This document shows positions 53,600-64,000 of a stretch of DNA of 64,000 nt, one piece after another (positions within the stretch are counted from its first letter, which is position 1; each line of letters starts with the position of its first letter). A program made the position numbers and the translations under genes. A model generated the notes under the pieces. That model was not told where the DNA came from, did not search any database, and worked only from the letters and a program-made list of their open reading frames with translations. This DNA comes from Trissonchulus latispiculum (taxonomy: Eukaryota; Nematoda; Enoplea; Enoplida; Ironidae), in contig JASAND010011438.1 of NCBI GenBank assembly GCA_030248195.1, positions 1-64,000 of the forward strand. Direction: 5' to 3'.

Positions 53600-54615
53600 C
53601 AAACCGACCTGACCCTCCAGATGGCAAAGTGGAACCAGCACAGCAAGATGGGTGGGTCCGACGGCAAAACGGATGCCAGGAATTAGCTGGACGCACGAGA
53701 AAACCCCTATAGACAATGTTTTGAGAGGCTATGTACGTACAGTCCTATATGGTGTTCCCGGAAGTCGGTACCGACCGGACCCTCCCGACGGCAAAGTGGA
53801 ACCAGCACAGCAAGATGGGTGGGTCAGACGGCAAAACGGACACCGGGAATGAGCTGGGCGCACCAGAAAACCCCTATAGACAAAGTTTGGAGAGGCAAAT
53901 GGACCTCCGGGAAGCGATTTCCGACCTGACCCCTCAGACGGTCAAGTGGAACCAGCCCAGCAACTTGGGTTACTCGGGCAGCAAAACTTATAGCGGGAAT
54001 CGATTCTCCGTCCCAAAAAACCTTTGTATATATGCAAAATTTGAGCCACCCATGTAGCAAAATAAGCGAAAAATAAAGTTCAAAGTTCGACCCAAAATTC
54101 ACCAACTTTGGCCGGCCAGTACCGAAAAATTACGCACTGAGACGGAAAATCATATAGTATTTGAACGACCCCGATATGTGTACTGTTTAACCACATAGTC
54201 AGTATTACCCCATATATACCCCAATCTGACTTATTAAGGCGCCTTTGAAGCATATACACTTTTTGGCCATTTTAGCCGACTTTGGCCCCCAGCCAAAAAT
54301 TTTTTCCGGCTCCGGGAGGCATAAAAACTAGCTTATTTTCTTATTTTTGACTTGTACTACAAGAATATGGGTTTCATAAGCAAAAATTTATCTGTAGTTA
54401 TTCAAGCTACAAAACCCCCTTATGAGACATCAAAAGCGAGAAACCGGAAAAAACATCACTCTCGTAAGCGATTTTTGGGACAACTGTTTAACGGAAAGTG
54501 GTACGGGGATGAAACTTGACAAATATACTAAACTCGACACGTACAATTTTTTGCGCACATAATCTGCGCAGCCTTGTTTACACGGTCATTCGACCATTTT
54601 CACTCATATTATAGG
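53600..54615 (+). repeat. Array E and tail of composite copy 3
   Basis: Units starting GACCTGACCCTCC/GACGGCAAAGTGGAACCAGC occur at about 53608, 53774 and 53926. They grade into a tail shared with 17415-17955, which ends CACTCATATTATAGGG at 54601-54615. With 46664-47427 and array D this forms a third composite copy, split by two later insertions. Confidence 0.75.
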
Positions 54616-54683
54616 GTTATTTTATAAACAGATTGATGAGTTTTGGGAAAAGCTCATAGGGTGTGGGGGAGGGTCGGACTGGA

Positions 54684-55924
54684 CCATAGGTGTACCACAT
54701 GTTTGGGTTGGGAGGAGTATATACAAAGTCCAAATCTGACTTGGGGGTCTCAAAAATCTGAAATTTTACCAAAAACTGTACCCAAACTTTTTTCAGCTAA
54801 AAATGGCCCCTTTTGACATAAATCTACTCGTATTCCGTTTTAAAACCTATTTTTCAGCGTTTGTAACTATTTCTAGCCAATTTTTTCAATTTTTTTCCAG
54901 AAAAATTTTGAAAAATTGCAAAACATTTTTGCAAAAATTTTGCATTTTTCTCTTGTTTGGACCCATTTTAGGCGGGAAGGTGGTCTGAGCTCGCCTTGGG
55001 GAGGTCGAGGAGTAGTCAACGTCGGGTATGGTGGGAGGCGGTCTGGCCTGGCCTTCTCGTGAGGGGGGGGGTCTCACAGGGGACAAACTGTAGCCTGGTA
55101 TATACAGGTACACGACCTATGGTTGGAGGAGACCATATTCCATTGAAACTTTCTGCAATTTTTAAAAAGTCTTTTGGAGATGCGGGACAAAATTTCGCCT
55201 TGGCCCCTCTTCAGGAAAGCAAAAATGTTGGAGTGTTTTTCCAAATAACTTGGAGTGTTTTTAAGCTGGAACTTTGAAGGGTTTAATACCATATATATAC
55301 ATGTGCTTGGAAGGGGGGGGTTTCACCCCCCCCCTCCCAGATCTGGACCTCACCCCCCAGAGGGGTCCCTCACCCCCATAGGTGTATACCAGGCTACAGT
55401 TTACCCCCTGTGAGACCCCCCTCCACGGAGAGGCCAGAACCCCCTCCCCCCTACCCGACCTCAACTACTCCCCCCCAAGCCGAGCTCAAACCCCCCTCCC
55501 CTCCCCCTAAAATTGGGTCCACACCAAGTAAAAAATGCAAAATTTTTGAAAAAATTTTTTGCAACTTCTGAAAATTTTTGAAAAAAATTTGAAAAATAGG
55601 CTATATAATCACCTATAAACAGCTAAAGATGGTTATGTATAGCAATAAGAAGATAATATACGCAATTATAAACCACAATCTGGGCTAATTTAGGCATAAG
55701 TGCAAATTAGTCAATTTTCAAGCCCTATTTTCGCATACGAAAACTATTGACAGAAGCTTTTGAGTACGTTTAATGTACTTCGAAAAAGGAGCATTTTTAG
55801 CTAAAAAACTTGGGTACAGTTTAGGGGGGTCCCCCCCCCCAAATTTCGGATTTGGGTGGGGTCCCCCGAGCCAAATTTGGACCTTCTACTCCCCCCCCGC
55901 AACCCAAACAGGTGGTACACCTAT
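54684..55924. mobile_element. Inverted-repeat element with homopolymer G/C runs
   Basis: ATAGGTGTACCACATGTTTG at the left is inverted near 55900-55924, with matching sequence for about 75 bp inward. The middle has a further inverted pair around CCTGGTATATACAGG (55095) and GTGTATACCAGGCTACAG (55382). No target duplication seen. Confidence 0.5.
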
Positions 55925-56809
55925 GCTCACCCCCAGAATCCGGATTTCTCCGTTTTTTAGGCAAAAAACCGGAAAAATCCTGTTTTTCGGCGGCCTTCCG
56001 GTACTGGTTCACTCCGCCAGAACTTCCCCCTCCTGCACATGTCTATTTAATACCCGCTACTCACTTTCAACTAGAACCTGTGTGCAGTGGCGGATCCAGG
56101 GGGAGGGCCCCCAGGGCCCTGGGCACCCCCATAAGGTGTACCTGGGGAGGGGGGACACAGGGAGAACTTTTCATGGAAAAACAGTAGTAAAATAAATCGT
56201 AAAATTGTGGTAAAATAATGGTTATTAGCCATGAGGCATTTATGGCACTTTTACCATGTTTTTACTTGCGTAAGGTAAGATAATTTTACCACAAGAGATC
56301 CGTTAATTTTCAGTGAAATTACACTGTTTTACAACAAATTTACTATATATTCAAAATCCCGTTTTTACAACAAATTAACCACTTCGTGTTCCATGCTTTT
56401 CCCATGCTAGTGCTGCATTTTTATCACGTTTTTAGTTTACCACGATAAATAGTCAATAGAAAAGTTTGGTAAAAATGTAGTAAAATGAAGGACAATACGT
56501 TACGATGTTTTTACCACAAATTTACCATAAATTTATATCTTTTTACCATAAATTTACAGTAAGTTTACATTGTTACACCAGGATAACATATAATATTTTT
56601 AAGGCTTTTTAAAACAGATTTAAGGTATATAATTTAACAATTTTAACAATAAAATCAACCAGTTAATGTAAGTTATATATATATGTATATACAGAAAATC
56701 TAAAATTAGAAACAATAGATAATAGAAAGCTATTCTGTAAGGATATAAACACATATATATACATAGCAGAGATCAATTATATATTATATTACGTCATAGT
56801 TTCCCTGGA

Positions 56810-57610
56810 ACTTTGGGTCTGGGGGGGGGGGTAAATTTTGGCCGACCTTCGAAATGTGATGGGGGTATATACCCCCCAACCCATAGGTGTAACGGGGATT
56901 TGGGTTGGGGGGCCCCCTCCCCCGGAATTTTGGGGGGAGCCCTTTTTAGACCTCCCACGACCCCCCCAAACCTCCCCCAAAAATTTTTTCTATTTTTATG
57001 TCATGTTTTTAAACTCGAAAACTTTATTGCCAACATGTTTCTGAGTCCAGAATACGGTCAATATTAGTCTGGAAGACCATAAAACCGTTATAAACATGTA
57101 TTTCTCGCGATAATAAACAAGTGAAGCCAAAAATTTGGACTTTTGAAAAATTTTGCAAAATTTGCCCAAAAAATGCCCAATTTTTACCCAATTTTTGCGC
57201 CTTGGGCGCGACTATCCCCCCCAAAAATTTCTGGGGGGGGGTTGAAAAAATGGCTGGGGGGGGTGAGGGTGACCTCCCCAAACCCCCCCCCCCATTACAC
57301 CTTTGCCCCACCCCCCCCCCCCCCCCCCCCCAGTTTTCGGACCTCAGAAATTTCGACAAATGGCCAAAAAATGCAAAATTATCTGTAATTTAGCCTTTTT
57401 TCGTCAAACTAAGGCTTATTTTTAACGTTTTAGGCGTTTTTGCACGTTTTTAAGCGATGTTAGGTCAAAATTTTTCAAAAAATGACCATTTAACATTTTT
57501 CGGCCAAATTTAGCTAGCTTTTTGGGTCCAAAAATCGTTGGGGGGTAGCCAAAAGTAGGGGAGGGTAAGTCAAAAAATCGTTGGGGAGGTAAAGTTGGTC
57601 AAAAATTTTG
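56810..57610. repeat. G/C-homopolymer-rich repeat
   Basis: Runs of 7 or more G or C alternate with TTTTTGGCC/AAAAATTT-type sequence. CCCATAGGTGTAACGGGG near 56880 resembles the ends of the 54684-55924 element. Homopolymer lengths here are likely unreliable. Confidence 0.5.
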
Positions 57611-57620
57611 GGGGGGTATA

Positions 57621-57623
<3 letters not shown>

Positions 57624-57714
<91 letters not shown>
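57624..57714. repeat. (TA)n microsatellite
   Basis: About 45 TA dinucleotides without interruption. Confidence 0.95.
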
Positions 57715-57716
<2 letters not shown>

Positions 57717-58109
57717 CTCGGATTCTGTGAAATTCGACTCGGGTCAGTTATAAGTTGTTCAACCTCAAAAATCGATTTCGCTCATTCCAATATATATTAA
57801 ACTAGAAGACATTCTAAGAACTTTGGCACTTGCCGTTTTTGCCAATTCCTCCTGTAGCGTTCACAGCAAGCCCTCAAAGTTGGCCCATTTTCACGATTTT
57901 GACTCTGTCGACTGGGTGTTTCTTTACTAGTTGGCTACAACGTTTGCCTTGACCAAACCGGCTCAAATTTGGCACACATAGTAAGGATATGTGGCCCAGT
58001 CTACACACCAAATTTGAGCATTCCAACTGTCTCCATGCTAGAGATATGTACGTCGAAGGCCGAAAGTTCTCGTTCGGCTCTGCCCGAAAATTCACATATT
58101 TTTGGCCAA

Positions 58110-59056
58110 AACTATATACAGATATCAAAAGCCAAAAGGACATTGGCATATATGTTGTACCTCTATACCAGTCCTAACATCATGCAAAAAATCAGCGATT
58201 TTTAGGGGGAAATGCATAACCATTTATGACTTCGAATATAGGTCGCTACGGCTGCAGGCAGCAGTGTAGTTCTATGTTAAAGCGCCATTGACGAAGCTAG
58301 TTTCTACCTACACTGCCTAATTCATGCTCATAATATTGTCATATGGAGACACTTTTGTTGGTATAGTATTAGGTATTTAGCCCTTTACACGTTTGAGCTG
58401 AATCAAAGATCAAACTTCAACAACAAAACTGTCCCGGTCAGCAGTACACACAGATTCCACCAATTTTTGGCCACTATATGCAGATATCAAAAGCCAAAAG
58501 GAGTTTGACATGTATATTGTGGTTCAATACTAGTCCTAACATCATGAAAAAATTGAGCAATTTTTAAGGGGAAATGTGTAACCATTTATGACCTCGCATA
58601 TAGGTCGCTACGGCTGCAGGCAGCAGAGTAGTCCTATGTTAAAGCGCGACTGACGAAGCTAGTTGCTACCTACACTGCCTAATTCATGCTCATAATATTG
58701 TCATATGGAGACACTTTTGTTGGTATAATATTAGGTATTTAGCCCTTTACACGTTTGAGCTGAATCAAAGATCAAACTTCAACAACAAAATTGTCCCGGT
58801 CAGCAGTACACACAGATTCCACCAATTTTTGGCCAAAACTATATGCAGATATCAAAAGCCAAAAGGAGTTTGACATGTATATTGTGGTTCAATACTAGTC
58901 CTAACATCATGCAAAAATTGAGCAATTTTTAAGGGGAAATGTGTAACCATTTATGACCTCGCATATAGGTCGCTACGGCTGCAGGCAGCAGAGTACTCCT
59001 ATGTTATAGCGCCATTGACGAAGCTAGTTGCTACCTACACTGCCTAATTCATGCTA
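58110..59056 (+). repeat. Tandem repeat of about 364 bp, about 2.6 copies
   Basis: ATATAGGTCGCTACGGCTGC recurs at about 58240, 58600 and 58964, with closely matching sequence between. Confidence 0.9.
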
Positions 59057-59163
59057 TTTGGCAATGTTTCGGACATAAATAAAAATTTGCTTATTGCACT
59101 AGAAAATGCGTCCGTGGCTAAGCATGCACATCTTCAGTTTATGTCCCTTACAGTCGCTAATAA

Positions 59164-60204
59164 TGGGTCCGTCAATCTTAAACTGGCAGCAGAATGGACG
59201 CATTCTAACAAGACTTTGCATTTGCTCTTTTTATTCTAATTAGAATTAACAACTGCCATTCTGTTCTGCGCCACTGTTCTCATTAAAAACCAATAAGCGA
59301 AAGTGCGCAATGTTTTACAAATCGCAGCTTCTAAAAAAGTGTCCAACATTTTCAAGTAGAATTCGCACTTTGATTTTTTTGTTTGCTAATATCCTCATTA
59401 GAAATGTCAGACATATTTTTCATTGAGGCTATTTCTGCATAGGAATTGAGATCAACTATTTTATAAGCTGCTATTTCTCATTAGAACGTTTCTAGCTTTA
59501 ACTGACCTGCGTTTTCTAGTAAGTGCTTCTTTAAGCAAACGTTTAGTTTGATTGACAGGGGGCTGTTTTTACATGACCGAGTATATATATGTAGGCACAG
59601 TTTCCTTTGGTGGGGAAGGGGGTATTCATAAATCATCATAAAATGTCATAAAGCGTCATAAATCTGTCATAAAAACACTAAAAATATAACGCTTAACATA
59701 GTTATATGTTTTTTCACTAGTGCAAACATTAGATTGTTTAAAAGAAAGAAATCAAGAAGACAAAACCTAGGAGTTCCTAGTTAAGTGCTTCCTTGGCTTC
59801 ACAGCTAAAGCTTTTCTAGCCTACGTTTGCTATTCATAAAATTCGCAGTTTGCAAAACAGTGTATTATTGTTTATTTAGATTGCGCACAAGAAGAAGAAC
59901 AGCATTTTAAAACGGCAGCTTTTCTATTGAGAATGAAAGAGGCGGTGTGCTAATTCTAATGAGAGAAGCATGCTATATTATAAGCTAGATGTAAGCAGCT
60001 GCTATTTCTCTTGAGGAAATGACAAGAATATCCATAACAGCTGCGCATTCTATTTAAAAACTAAATTTCGCAAAGCGCAGTGTATTTAGAATGCGTAGTG
60101 CTGAAAATTAACACATAGCTCTATCTCATTAGAAAACGCAAGCATAAATGCGCATTCTAAATAGATGCGTCCATTCTGCTGCCAGTTTAAGATTGACGGA
60201 CCCA
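59164..60204. mobile_element. Nested inverted-repeat element, 3-bp TSD TAA
   Basis: About 40-bp termini starting TGGGTCCGTCAATCTTAAAC are inverted at 60204. TAA flanks both sides (59161-59163 and 60205-60207). A 3-bp TWA duplication is typical of PIF/Harbinger elements. CTCATTAGAA words recur inside. No transposase. Confidence 0.65.
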
Positions 60205-60629
60205 TAACAAGCGGTTGGAAGTGGTCAGCCTTCTTCGCAGGATTTCCATAAACCTTAACATGGATAGTTTTTCGTTTATATAAATAATACGCTTTCTGTT
60301 CAGCCGGCCAAAGACTAGGCAGGAAAAATTGGTTTCATTGATCTCAACAGTCTTAGGACGTTGAATTGTTTTCAGTAGTTCTAGAATCAGGAATCACAAC
60401 TAGAACGATCTGTGTACACCTTTGAAGAACTTTTACGATCTCAGGGTTAGTATATGTTCACAATTCTGGCGTCATCTTGAACTCTTTTGAGCTGGGGCCC
60501 CTCCCTTTACAAAATCCTGGATCCGTCACTGCCTGTGTGTGAGCAGTATGGAAACGTTAATACTTATATACTCCCAAAAAATCCACAATACATATTACTT
60601 GCCGCACATACACTGTCTACATCTTAGTG

Positions 60630-61708
60630 TGTAACCATAGGTGTTGTAATGAGGCGGCGTGACGTCAGTCTTCTAAAAATATTAATGTGTGTATTTGGAT
60701 TTATTTTTGGGTTGAAATTAGTGTAAGAATATTATTTTGAAAGTAATTGTAATGTGTATAATTTATATTGAAAATGTGTTTTGAAATTAGTTTGAAATTA
60801 CTGTGTGAAATTTATGTGAGAGTCTTTTTATTGAAATGTGTTAGTGTGTTTATATGTAAAATACGTATATGTGTGTCAGCCAGCCTAGTCAATAGGTGGC
60901 GCTGTATACTTGTCGATTTTCTCTAGAAGCCTCTCCCAGCATCCCGTCTTTCAAGGGGGTCTCAAAATTGTCCAATCAAATTCTTCCACGCTCTCTCAAA
61001 ACTAGTTCTTTCTAGACATCTCAAAATTCATTCGGTCTCGTATTTTCTTTTGAGCTGTGCAGTCGTGTCTTACTTTTACGCTCCCGTGTGTGGCCCTAAT
61101 ATTTGCTGTGCTTTTTCTGATTCGTCTTTATCGTCCAAAGTGGGTACCACTTTGGACTTTAGTACGCTCCAGGGTGACCCTGTTGACCTGTTGAGCCTTA
61201 TAATTCTCTGCTTTTTATCATGAAACTTTTTCCTTTGAATATTTTCTATCTAATATTTTCTTTGAAGCTCTTTTAAAATTATTCTGACAGGTTAGGTTTC
61301 TTGTGTTAGGTTAATTGGTTGTAGTTTATTCATTGTAGTTCCTCTGTTTGATAGAATTTATTGTGTACCTTGTATTTCATTCTCTACTGTTGTTTCACTA
61401 TTTAGTTATTCTGTTTCATACACTGTATTCTATTCAAAATTTCTGTACGCTTTTTTGGGGTTCGCCCCTTTGTCCAGCACGTATTTTCAAGTAAATGTGG
61501 TCTCAATTTTTGGGCCATCTAGGGTGTCTTCTTTAATTAGGTTTTTGTCTTAGAATTGTATATTCGGTAAGTAGGGCTTTTTCTAAGAATATTTCGGTAG
61601 GTAGATAGTTCTGTTTAAGCATGTACATTTCAGCAAATTTGTGGTAATTCATTTATAATTTGAGTCTGTGCTCTTCATCGGCGGTTTAACTCCGTTCGGT
61701 AGGTTACA
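60630..61708 (+). repeat. 5' LTR of a second LTR retrotransposon (inferred)
   Basis: The boundaries TGTAACC and GGTTACA are the same 7-bp inverted ends as in the 23328 element. A TGGCGAGGTTAGTTAGG candidate primer site follows at 61721, and gag lies downstream. The 3' LTR is outside the window, so the limits are provisional. Confidence 0.6.
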
Positions 61709-62069
61709 CTTAGGTAATTTTGGCGAGGTTAGTTAGGTCGACTGGAACTACATCTCCTCCAGGTTCGACGTTCTCCTTGTGCACAGTTTCCCACTCGTAA
61801 AGTTTGGTTAGTTCGTACACTGCCAACTTTACATTAGGCTGCCAGTCCACGATCTTAATTTTATTTTTATTTAGCTTTTAGTAATTTTTTCTTAGGTCCT
61901 CTTCTTTTTATAGGTCTTCATTTTTAACTAATTTTTCTGATCTCATCCAGTTGTTCTAAATTTTTCTGTGCGTTTTACTGCATTTTTACCGGTATTCTCG
62001 GAGCAGTGTATACGGTACGTATACACTGATATTTAGTTAGGCCACGTTACATGCGACTAACTGTATTTC
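61709..62069 (+). other. Leader of the second LTR retrotransposon
   Basis: Untranslated leader between the inferred LTR and the first ATG. No other feature seen. Confidence 0.5.
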
Positions 62070-64000
62070 ATGTCGGTTTTGCATTCTCCTGTGAAATCGT
62101 CCAAGGCCTCAGTCAAGCCGGGTGATCCGACTAGTGCGAGTGACTCGATGGATAAAAGGCCTTTAAGTCAGAACGGTTTTGGGCGGCTTACGTCAAGCCA
62201 GCCAGCATTGAGCAAGAGTTCCTCTACTCAATCTGCATCTAGCCAGGCTTCGTCAAGCCAAGGCCTTGATGGCCCGGCATCTAATAGACCGGTGCTCCGG
62301 TCTGATACGGCAAAGAGTAAAGCCTCTTCAAAACAAGAGGTTGACGACGAGGGCATGGATCCGGGTGCACCGGAAGGCCAAAAAGAGGACGGGACCTCTA
62401 ATAACCCGGGTGAATTTCAGTCCCCGGTTTCGGAAGAGCCCAGCGAGGACGAATGGGACGACCAAGCAACTATTCGAGAACAACTCGAATATGTCAGACG
62501 CAGACTAGCCCGCATTGGAGCTGACCTCCAGCAACATTAAGCTAACTCGGAAGTACCATTGCCTGGTATTTCCGACGTAAGGGACTTACGTGCGTTTCTT
62601 ACTCAGTTGGAATTGGAATTATACCAGCAACGACCACGCTTGGGGTCGGATAGTTCCCTTTTTCGCCGTCAGCCGGGCAATATGCCACTATTGCCATTCA
62701 ACCGTCCTAAACCACGGAGGAGAGACACACACGGTTCAACCGGGACTAGTCCATCAGTGGCTCCGGTACAACGGTTCCGGTCTACCGCGCATATAGACCT
62801 GACCCGTTCAAAGCAAACGAAACGGGCAGGCAGTAGCCAGCGTCCGGGCGGTAGTGACCCCGACCCGGAGCCCGACCGGAAACCACGGGTACGTGGACCG
62901 ATGGATAATTGGGTGGTCCCGTTACGGGATCCAACCCCAGCCCCAGTTCAACCTCCGGTCCCGCGACGGGACACGGAAGGAATGTTCCGAATACGTGATA
63001 TGACCAACCAGGAGTACGGTGTGATCCGAGGCCTTATGACAGCATGGATAGCAGGGCTCCCTATGGAAACGTGGGAGGCATTGGAGCGTACTTTCCCTCG
63101 GGTATGCATTGAGTTACTCCGTTTGTGGCAAGTCCTAGAGAGGACCCAAATGCGGGCGCGCCCCCATATCAGATGGAACAGCCCCCTCGGACGAGGCATC
63201 CGAGTCCGGAGCCCGTCTATCGTGGTCGAGAGAATGAACGGAGAGCTCCACCCCTAATCGACCTAGACTCATCTGATGACCAGATGAGGGAACCAATCAG
63301 GGAATCACCCCGCCGTCGAAGGGAATACTCTCACCAGTCTAGAACCTCGTCACGGGCCCACCAGTCTCCGCCGCCGGTACAGCGGATGTCGAGTCCTCGC
63401 AGGTATTCCCGTGAACGGGAATACAGTGCGCCCCGTCGAGAACGGTCGGAACGACCGCAAGCTCGCGAAACCCGAGAGCCATCGTCATACGAAAGCTTCA
63501 AGCATCTGGGGGAATATCTGAAAGGCTTCAAAGGTGTTAAGCCCTTTCAAGGATCCCAGAGTAACATCAAGTTTACCAGCTGGCTCGCTAATTTCGAAAC
63601 AACAGTTAAGGTACATGACGTACCCTCTAACATGAAGTACAGAATCCTGTGGACATTGTTAGATGATAAGGTCAAAGAGTCTATGACCCCATGTCCACCT
63701 GATACTTTTGAGGATCTAGTGACTAGAGTCCGTCAATTGTATGAGCCACTGCCGGTAACAACGGAGCAATATGCGGAGCAATTCTACAGTCGTATGCAAG
63801 AACCGCAGGAAAAACCGCACGATTATATGGCAGCGTTGCGCTTGCTAGCGATTCAGGCTTTTCCGTTCGAAACTGGGTTCGATCGAGAAAAGAAGGTGGT
63901 CGCTCAGTTTAAACGAGGTCTGAAGTCTGAGCTGCGATCTAGAATGGCCGCCCCTCTGGCGGACATCCAATTCTGGCCTCATGTACGAGAAAACGACCTA
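62070..64000 (+). pseudogene. gag: Gag of the second LTR retrotransposon, interrupted and cut by the window edge
   Basis: ATG 62070 starts a Ser-rich, then acidic N-terminal region. TAA at 62538-62540 interrupts the frame, which continues unchanged to about 63150. There it switches to another frame (open from 63113 to the window end). The last part has an Arg/Ser/Glu-rich stretch and then a Retrotrans_gag capsid-type domain from about 63490, with FTSWLANFE, LDDKVKESM, QEKPHDYMAALRLLAI and FKRGLKSELRSRM. The product would be the structural protein of a Ty3/gypsy-type element. The single stop and single frame switch make this copy defective, unless they are assembly errors. Confidence 0.75.

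Larger units (their letters stand above)
56085..60531. mobile_element. hAT-like element, exact 8-bp TSD CCTGTGTG
   Basis: The termini CAGTGGCGGATCCAGG and CCTGGATCCGTCACTG lie between CCTGTGTG at 56077-56084 and 60532-60539. The element is 4.4 kb with no recognisable transposase. Its interior holds C/G-run sequence, a long TA repeat, a tandem repeat and another nested inverted-repeat element. Confidence 0.9.

Noticed and set aside
25716..62540. A variant nuclear genetic code reading UAA as an amino acid
   Set aside because: HSCB ends properly at TAA and its body contains none. The interrupted ORFs are all transposon copies that can carry mutations.

Overview
The window looks like genomic DNA from an invertebrate-grade animal. 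It is AT-rich, its genes have introns, and most of it is mobile elements, satellites and low-complexity DNA. Two host genes can be named. HSCB, the mitochondrial Fe-S cochaperone, is on the plus strand at 15.5-16.7 kb. The RING-encoding first exons of MSL2 are on the minus strand at 44.3-46.6 kb. A third host gene on the plus strand at 5.2-12.0 kb has five phase-compatible exons whose product I do not recognise. MSL2 points to an animal, but I cannot name the phylum.

Layout. 1-4.7 kb: two different non-LTR retrotransposons of one clade lie head to head, one with a signal-sequence/2A/PHD leader and the other with a 3' RNase H part. 5.2-12.0 kb: the unknown host gene, with a foldback element and two MITEs in its introns. 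13.8-15.3 kb: a hAT-like element beside HSCB. 17.2-20.4 kb: repeat tails and a TTAA-flanked element. 21.4-42.5 kb: a CR1/L2-like LINE split by a 17.7 kb Ty3/gypsy-type LTR element (23328-40993) with 730-bp LTRs and a 4-bp target duplication. 43.3-46.6 kb: MSL2 exons with TEs in and around them. 46.7-54.6 kb: nested satellites and DNA elements. 56.1-60.5 kb: a hAT-like element with an exact 8-bp target duplication. 60.6-64.0 kb: the 5' LTR and gag of a second LTR retrotransposon that runs off the right edge.

Most interesting points. First, the 17.7 kb LTR element carries gag, pol and an F-like env. A PWWP (histone-reader) domain is attached to the C-terminal side of its integrase, and several unrecognised ORFs lie between env and the 3' LTR, one with an apparent short intron. 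Second, three composite repeats share one architecture: a long inverted-repeat block studded with ATATGAG motifs, then a slot of tandem arrays of about 130-165 bp, then a tail ending near CTCATATTATGGGG. The array that is expanded differs between copies. Third, a LINE ORF combines a hydrophobic leader, a 2A motif and a PHD finger, with a perfect 14-bp hairpin starting right after the likely start codon.

Splice junctions, target-site duplications and repeat boundaries were read by eye. No database search was run, so family names rest on recognised motifs.
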